A stretch of 64,000 nucleotides of DNA, from NCBI RefSeq assembly GCF_000003195.3, contig NC_012873.2:49881166-49945165 (forward strand), written 5' to 3'. Every line of letters starts with the position of its first letter. The first letter of the stretch is position 1. Of this stretch, positions 57,384-64,000 are shown piece after piece. The notes under the pieces were generated by a model, which was not told the origin of the DNA, searched no databases, and saw only the letters and a program-made list of their open reading frames with translations. Origin of the DNA: Sorghum bicolor (taxonomy: Eukaryota; Streptophyta; Magnoliopsida; Poales; Poaceae). Position numbers and translations under genes: made by a program.

Positions 57384-58615
57384 TGTTGATATTTGGTAAC
57401 CCAATTAGAAAATGATCCGCAAGCGCACGGATATCGGTGAGCATTTCACCCGGGAGATTTTCCAGAGTATCGTATTTATATTTTTACCACTGGGAGAAAG
57501 GGTGCATCTGACTAACCAAATCTATTGCTACTACCCCTTTAGGCTACAAAGAATGTCTCTCGATGTGAGTGATGTATAGAGAAGACTGCAACCGTAGTCT
57601 CGTTCTAACCTTGGTAAGGATGATCTACTGTTCTATTGGGGAGGCTCACGGAATCTAGACAACACAAAGGATGTTCGACCCGCACCTATAAACCTACCCG
57701 TCCTGCTAACGAGATGTGATCTACAAAGGTAACTCGGAAATGTCACGTTCCTCGCTACTACCACGGTCCAGCTAGTCAGGGGATATCTATGAGTACCCTA
57801 GCCTAAACACCACGTTTACGCTAACAAGTGATTACTCTAATACTCAACCGGAAGAGGATTAAAGTAAACTCATAAACCAAAGAACAATAAAACAAGAACT
57901 TACTAGTATTAGAAGTCGAATTACTGAAGAATCTTAGAAGCAAGCCTCGGGTTAGGAGACTTGATCCCGTAGGTACAACTCGGAGTAGACACCGATAGGC
58001 CGGCCTTCCGCCGATCCACACCTCCACTCTATCTCTCTCAATCTAGTAGAAACTAGAAGATCTATTTCTACTTTACATTGGTTGCTAAGCCTAAAAGAAA
58101 TATTATTTAGAGAAGAGGTTTTCCTTCGAGGGCACCCCTCAATCTCTATGATAATTTCTTGTCTCCTCCAGGGGCCAGAGGGGGTCTCCTTATATAGTCC
58201 TCCCCTTCTATGCGTTTTTGGGTCGATAGGCGAGGTGGTACTATGTTATTCTGGATCCAATAGGTCGGTGGAACATCGTGTGAGAAGAGAGTCCGGAACG
58301 GAGTCCAGAGGTGGGCGGGCACCCAGGTCCTCAGGGCGGGCGCCCTGGGCCTGGCCCCGTTCGGGCTCCGCTTCCTTCCCGTGGCTTCTGGAGTCTTCTA
58401 GATGGTAGAAAATTGCGCGGTGGGTTGATATCTCTATGTAATCCCGACATGTGGGCCTTTCTTCCTTATTTCCTGATAACCCCCTGCAGAAATAGACAAA
58501 CACCAAAACTCGTGGAATTCTGTCAGATAAACCCCTAAGTCTAGATGTTGATTTCATTTGGATCCTTTTCTTTGTTTATTTGATAATTAAATTTGATACT
58601 TAAGGACCGTCAACA
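57384..58615 (-). mobile_element. Retroelement B: 3' LTR (1232 bp, minus orientation)
   Basis: From TGTTGATATTTGG to GGACCGTCAACA on the plus strand. It is followed by the polypurine tract on the minus strand, so this is the 3' LTR of an element running leftwards from beyond position 64000. Its promoter box is at 58190-58197 (inverse of TATATAA). Confidence 0.9.
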
Positions 58616-58630
58616 AACTCCCCCAAGCTT
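58616..58630 (-). promoter_or_regulatory. Polypurine tract of retroelement B
   Basis: On the minus strand AAGCTTGGGGGAGTT immediately precedes the 3' LTR, the expected primer site for plus-strand DNA synthesis. Confidence 0.8.
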
Positions 58631-60814
58631 ACCTCTTGCTCGTCCCTGAGCAAGGATGAACTCAAGAGTTTCTGCAGTGGTTTCATTTCTTAGAAGTACA
58701 CACGCATTTAAGCAAGATCTCATCTCTAAGTTAGAATAAACTGTTAAAACTTAAAACTTACTTACTTTACCTACACCATAGGACTTGTAACCGTCACTTC
58801 TGTCTTGAGTGGTTAAAAGATAGAACAGTCTAGCCAAGTGTCATGTCTCTTATTCTTGATCAGCTATAGCTCTGGGGTTTTTTGCAAATTTTCAAATAAA
58901 ACTCAAAGATTCCTTGTATGATTCTCTCAGGTCTCTCTTTTGTGGTATTTTTGGATCCTTACCAAGGCAGTGATGGTATATGCCTTCTCTCAAGATATGT
59001 AGTATTTGTGGTATGAAGCATAGTGACATTGTCTTCTCTCTCACCCTACTCTAATAAGGCTTTAATATCTGGAGCTCATAGGTGGGAGATAAAGTATACA
59101 TACTTACAAGACATGTATTGTATAGTCAAACCATGGATCCAAAGAAACAAATCAATAAGCCAAATCAAGATGTGCATGTGTGGCGAATGAATGATGTATG
59201 GTGATGATGGTGATAACGATGGTGAAAGTCTAATTCTACTTTTGCTCTTTTAAGGGGATACATACCTTTCTTGCACTTAGAAGCTTTTTGGGGAGAATGA
59301 GATGCTCTATATTTTCTTTTTCTTACCTCTCAGGTGGGTATCTTGTACCCCTAATTCTACTGTCGGACACTTGTCCATTTTTACCTCTCGTCTCACTTTT
59401 TCTTTTCTTCGAGGTTCCGGGCACTTGCCCCTTTTTATTTCCTCGTATATTATTTATTTTTTTTCTTCTTCTTTTTTTTCCCTTTTTTTTTCTAGAGCAC
59501 TCATCTCCTGAAATAATGTAGCAAGTGGTAGTAACCAAAATAACTGGAGCATTTATTTCACAGGGAATAACAGGGATAGGAAAATGTTTTTGGCTATTCT
59601 CTCCCGGATTAGGAGTAGAATAATTTTGGGTAAAACAGGAGATAGAAATGAGTGGATATATGTGGATGGCACTTCCGGAGTAGAAGTAGCATGTATGAGT
59701 AATCGTGCAAGTGAATCTTGATTTTAACCACATGACAAGCTCCTAAGGGTCTACACAGCTTGACCACACTCAATGCTCATAAGCAGTAAATAGTAAATGT
59801 GTGGCTCAAGGTCTAGCAAGCATGTATATATGGCTGTGGTAGGAATTTAAACTCTCATCATACAGGAACTCATCATGCAACATTTTAAAGATTTTCAAAG
59901 ATAAAATTCTCCAGAATTCTAGCATCTCTAGGAACAGATAAACAGCAGCTCAACCTTCCCATATCGTATCCGTTAACAACTTAGACTTCAGCTCAAGTTT
60001 TCATCCCACAAGTTTAGGTCTAGAGCAAGCCTTGAATTATAACAGTTATATCTAAACTTGAGAGAGAACTTCAAATTTGCAAATTAGGCAGAGCAACTAT
60101 TCATCATATCCATGCTTAAGTTTTATTAGATACAGATTATCATAGCCACTTTATTTATTTATTAAACATACTAAGCAAAATATATATAAGCATAAAATCT
60201 TTATTTGGTTTTTCATAGTTATGTGTATTTATATTCTAATATAGTATAAGTATAAAGATAGATAGAAATACTTATCGAGATAAATGGGGGTCCTCTCCCC
60301 CAAGCTGAATTTTGACGTAATTTCTCTTGATGTAGCTAGCAGGTGGCAGAGGTGTGTTTGAAAGTCAGCAGTATTTTGACAGCGATTAGAATGTCCTCCG
60401 TCTGCTAGTCTTCTTGATTCTTAAATTCTGTGGAGCTCAAATAGACAACAAAGCTTGTGGAACTGATTAAGTGTTAGCATAAATATCTAGCCTTTATTAT
60501 CTTGAGACTCCTTAATAATTATTACTCCCTGTTTTTATATTTTTGTTTTTATAAAGTAGAAAAATATTTATTTTATTTTTATGCCACCACAGTGAATGTA
60601 CTTATGGGTTTTATGCCACTCGTCTACTCACATGGGGCTTACTGTTTTTCACATTTTTATTTTCTTTTTAGGATAATACAAACATGATTAACTAAGTAAA
60701 CTATTTGAAATAATTGAAAGGGAAAGGATAACTACCAAGTTTACCTCTTGGCAAGGCGTTCGGTGTTTTTAAGTCCTCCGAATGGGACTCCTTGTGTTTT
60801 CAGTCGTCCTGGGA

Positions 60815-61841
60815 TTAGCTAGGTGGCGTAGTCGGTGATTCCGGTGGCGCCTCCTCTTTGTGTATAACTATGTTCTCTTTACACACCTGACTCGGTGCTA
60901 CGGTCTCCTCAGGACAGTTCTGTTCAAGTTGTATGTCTTCAGTCCTTATCACTTCTCCTTCATAGTCTACCCATCCGTCCTTGATGATTTGCCTCCTCTG
61001 GTTGCGGTTGCGTTGTCTTCTTCTTGTCCTGTCCTGCTTAGAATCTTCAACTATATAGTTAGAATCATTAAAGTAGTGGCGTACCTTCTCAGAGGGGAAG
61101 TGCATGTGGACTTCTCCGGTTCCAATATAGATAATGGCTTTGATAGTGCTGAGGAACGGTCTTCCAAGGATGGTGGATGGATCATACTCGTCTTCTCCCA
61201 TGTCAATGACCTGAAAATTGTCTGAAGCTGAATGTATCTTGGTTGTAGGAGCATGGTTCCATGCAGGAGCTGATAAGTGACTGCGGCCATTATGTTGACG
61301 TCAGATCCGGTGTCGTAGAGTGTCTTCTGAAAAGAGTATCTATTGATTGTGCATTCGATTCTTGGAACACCAGGGTCGTCCTTCTTGATCAAGAAAGGTG
61401 ACTTGAGTCGACGATCTTGACCTCCTTGAGCTGCAGTGACCATCTTAGCTGACTCGGTCCACATTTACTTGTTCCTGTTCCTCCTGTTGGTCCTCTTCCT
61501 TGGTTCATGTCAAGATTGCTCTGAAGCTTGTGTAGTCTTGTTCTTGAAGGAAAGTCTCCTTCTTCCCCTTGATGTAGAGACTAATCTTGGCAGCATTAGC
61601 GTAGATGACACTTCTGGTGTTTAGGAATGGCCTCCCTAAGATGATGGGTGCCCTCTCCTCAGTGCCAGTCTCTATCACCATGAAGTTTGCTGGAGTGTAC
61701 AAGGTACCAACTCGGACACAGAGGTTCTTCAATATTCCTTTGGGAAACTAAGTGTCTGATCTTCATTGTGTTTGTGCTCGTAGATCCCGGTTCTTCACTT
61801 GATGGAATCTGTGAGTTGTCAAACGCCTTCACGTTTCTCAA
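60815..61841 (-). pseudogene. Retropepsin-like remnants, two pieces in tandem
   Basis: The first piece (about 61732-61505) carries GTLYTPANFMVIETG then APIILGRPFLNT, the C-terminal half of a Ty3-type protease. The second (61464-60815) carries the active-site motif YDTGSDVNIMA and then, in a shifted frame, STILGRPFLST. A hydrophilic Arg-rich tail follows. The two halves belong to different protease versions, and stops or shifts separate the segments. Not a functional enzyme as it stands. Confidence 0.65.
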
Positions 61842-62201
61842 AATGTGTCCTGCTCATAGAGACAAGGCAGAGATCAAGTGCATGGGCCCTGTTGGTGGAA
61901 AACACCAACAGAACCAAAAGTGTATTTGTTCTTCTCTAACCTTAAGCATAGTGAGCAAGACAAAGTTGATGGATCATGAGTGTAGCATTTAAAACATTTG
62001 TTAGATCAGATGACTCAACCTAATGGAAAGATAATCTATCTATATTTATGTTTTGTTTATATCTTCCAAAGATTGAATGTGCAATACTTTAGCTTATATG
62101 ATTAAGAGTGTGGGATCACGAAGGTAGTACTAAGAACAAAGATTAAAGGACTAAACATGTTGAATTAATTGGGTTGATTAATTTGGAGCTACAAATCATA
62201 C

Positions 62202-62575
62202 ATGTTTGTCTCTTTATTTTATGTGAACGCTGGAACCAAGGAGAAGCTTATAAAAGTGATAGTCAAGTACCTTAAAATGTTACCTTACTTGAAGAGTGAC
62301 GGTACAGTATCACCTTGTGGAAGCTTTCCTTTCTTAGCGGTTGTGCATCGTGTTTGTGGCACCCTCCATGGATCATCTCTTTATGATGAATGAGCTATGT
62401 CCTTCTTGTGCAAATTGTTAAACTTCATGTGTCTCCTTTATCTCCAATGAGTTTGTATCTCAGGACTTCCCAGGTTGATATTGAAAGTTTTCCTGCAGGG
62501 GTTAGTCCAACAAAATATCCCATATCTACTATAGCATACTATCGGCTCAAAAATCAACCTAGACACCATGTCTAA
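62202..62575 (+). pseudogene. Antisense ORF counterpart in retroelement B (frameshifted)
   Basis: Plus-strand frames 62202-62393 and 62390-62575 together match the 115-residue antisense ORF of element A (KEKLIKVIVKYLK, PCGSFPFLAVVHRVCGTLH, PTKYPISTIAYYRLKNQPRH). A shift lies near 62390. Both copies end inside the first hairpin. Confidence 0.4.
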
Positions 62576-63160
62576 TTTGATTTAGGAGGGCATTTTAACC
62601 TAAGCACCATGCTTAATTTAAAAATCCTTTGGAAGTAAGATCATCATTCCTAAACTAAGCACCATGCTTGATTTAAGAGATAAATGAAACTACTCCAAAC
62701 CTAGACATATACTAAAGCAAATAAAGGTAGCATGAGAGCATTTATAGCGATCTACTCAAGTGGAGGTGAAGTAGTGTAATTAGTATTTAACAAATTGAGC
62801 ATGTCTCAAAGGTAAGGACAACCAACATAGCAACATGGCAAATGATGTTTTTATGTGAAGTACTCCCCCAAGCTTGAATTTTGCAAAATTCAAGATTGGA
62901 TAAATTTAATTCAATGTTGCATGATGATTGGTTGGACATACCTTGTGCTTGTCATTCATCCGATCTTCTTGCTCCAATCCTAGAAAGGTTAGTGGCAAGA
63001 ATACCCGAAGGAATATTTCTACAATTATCTCAATATGCTCAATACACAAGGCAATGTTGTAAATAATTAGAAGTTCATGTTACGATCTGATAAGTGCTTG
63101 CTAAGCTTATCCTTGGGAAACCATCAAGTTATGTTGGTGAAGTGGTTTCCCCTCCAACAC

Positions 63161-64000
63161 CTACCTATATCGAGATCTACAATATTTATTATAGACATAT
63201 GCATCGACAACCGCCCTTTTAAAGTTTTTATAAATAGAAAAGAAGAGGGGGTTGGAGATCTCAAATGTGGTGATGATGGAGAGACCGATTGATTGGAGAG
63301 ATGTTTTATATGAGCAAGGACTGGGTAAGGTATTTATGAAATAACTTCCATGCTCACTGTTGTTTCTCTCATTCTCAAACTCCAAGGATGATTCTTCATG
63401 AATGCTAAAAATTCCTCTAGGATTGTCTCTCAAGTTTGTTTTATCTATCCATTCAATGGTGATAGCACATGGATTTTTAATGCCCTCTAGCCATTGATGT
63501 TGCTCTTCTCGATCCTCCTTCTTATGCATGGGATGTCTAGAGAGATTCATAGGATTATCGGGAGGTTTAAGAGAAAGAGCATAGTAGTATTTATTAAGCT
63601 CAAGGAAGGGTTTGATAGCTGAATCATGGGATTGAAGTGTTTGGAAATTGGCTATTGAAACTTCCTTTCCTTGTCTGGGAGATGATTCCTTCTCTATCTC
63701 TAGGAATTTTTTATGAAGACTAGTACAAGAAGGATGTCCACAAATGAAGACATACCTTCCTTTACTAATAGATAAAGAAAGAAGGACTCTACCAAAGGTT
63801 ATATGATTAAGACCAATGTGAAAATATCTAGGAAAAACATGGTCTTGTAGGGCTAGGTCTAAACCAGAATTTATAGAAAGATTAATAGATTCCCTAGGTG
63901 TAGCTAAAAGTGCATTATCTTTTTGATTAAAAGATATGACCTCAGCTATAGAAAAGGGTTGGTTTTGACATATTGCAATCAACTCCGGACACAGATCATA
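63161..64000 (-). CDS. First ORF of retroelement B (partial, runs off the right edge)
   Basis: Open from the window edge to the stop at 63161. It matches the ORF at 54991-55932 nearly end to end (shared RGHPSCTSLH-like, LEGIKNPCAITIEWIDKTN and AVVDAYVYNKYCRSR segments). Differences are scattered, plus a deletion of four residues in the His-rich middle and two extra residues at the C-terminus. Confidence 0.7.
   Translation of the reverse strand, partial: YDLCPELIAICQNQPFSIAEVISFNQKDNALLATPRESINLSINSGLDLALQDHVFPRYFHIGLNHITFGRVLLSLSISKGRYVFICGHPSCTSLHKKFLEIEKESSPRQGKEVSIANFQTLQSHDSAIKPFLELNKYYYALSLKPPDNPMNLSRHPMHKKEDREEQHQWLEGIKNPCAITIEWIDKTNLRDNPRGIFSIHEESSLEFENERNNSEHGSYFINTLPSPCSYKTSLQSIGLSIITTFEISNPLFFSIYKNFKRAVVDAYVYNKYCRSRYR

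Larger units (their letters stand above)
58616..64000 (-). mobile_element. Retroelement B internal region (extends past window)
   Basis: Minus-strand order: the unrecognised first ORF (from the right edge to 63161), three hairpins (62561-62669), two protease-like pieces (61841-60815), then about 2.2 kb of AT-rich noncoding DNA to the polypurine tract. No reverse transcriptase, RNase H or integrase motif is seen, so this looks non-autonomous. The 61690-64000 part is an inverted copy of element A's 54900-57383. Confidence 0.75.

Noticed and set aside
1..64000. CRISPR arrays, rRNA or tRNA genes
   Set aside because: No regularly spaced short repeats and no recognisable rRNA or tRNA sequence; the only tRNA-related match is the 18-base primer-binding site at 54880.

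Overview
This is plant nuclear DNA from a grass (Poaceae). Split genes with GT-AG introns, a GC-rich first exon in one gene, and dense Tourist-like and Stowaway-like MITEs show this. The abundance of a ~240-bp MITE family with GGCCTTGTTTAG termini suggests a sorghum/sugarcane-type (Andropogoneae) genome, but that is inference. No CRISPR, operon or prokaryotic signals are present.

Three conserved host genes are visible. A seven-exon glycerophosphodiester phosphodiesterase (5941-9869, +) has a first intron stuffed with MITEs. An eight-exon BING4/WDR46-type WD40 ribosome-biogenesis protein, the UTP7 homologue (25789-33230, +), has a 3.1-kb intron carrying further insertions. Tail-to-tail with it lies an RPC4-like RNA polymerase III subunit (34897-36990, -), whose reading frame is broken in the last exon and unresolved at one internal junction.

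The most notable feature is a complete Mutator-like DNA transposon at 13246-23032. It is 9787 bp long, is bounded by an 8-bp direct repeat (CTCCTTGA) and has ~260-bp terminal inverted repeats built from palindromic CCCCGCC...GGCGGGG modules. Inside are three genes: a rightward gene with three CxC zinc modules (GRF-like) plus a coiled coil and acidic tail, a leftward plant-mobile-domain gene, and a leftward MURA-type DDE transposase with SWIM and CCHC fingers. The outer two genes each start from a terminal repeat through a leader exon and an intron that ends at, or one dinucleotide before, the ATG. They run towards each other, and a 63-bp-arm near-perfect palindrome with the same GGCGGGG modules lies between the rightward gene and the 3' end of the mobile-domain gene. 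Each of the three genes carries one disabling lesion (one frameshift, two TAG stops), so this copy looks recently dead rather than ancient.

The rest is repeat-rich: the tail of an LTR at 1-1503; a poly(A)-tailed retro-insert with a 17-bp target duplication (10516-11432); stacked MITEs; a 599-bp Mutator-type MITE with a 9-bp duplication (41297-41895); a CACTA end (40897); several long foldbacks; and, from 50 kb on, LTR retroelements. A 1.23-kb solo LTR (51120-52347) is flanked by 252-bp direct repeats. Two Ty3-like elements of one family lie head-on: element A (+, from 53640) is cut by element B (-, 57384 to beyond the right edge). Both carry the same 1232-bp LTR and the same unusual first ORF. 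Element B shows only protease remnants and no visible reverse transcriptase or integrase, so it looks non-autonomous. Positions 37.7-53.6 kb hold no supportable host gene.
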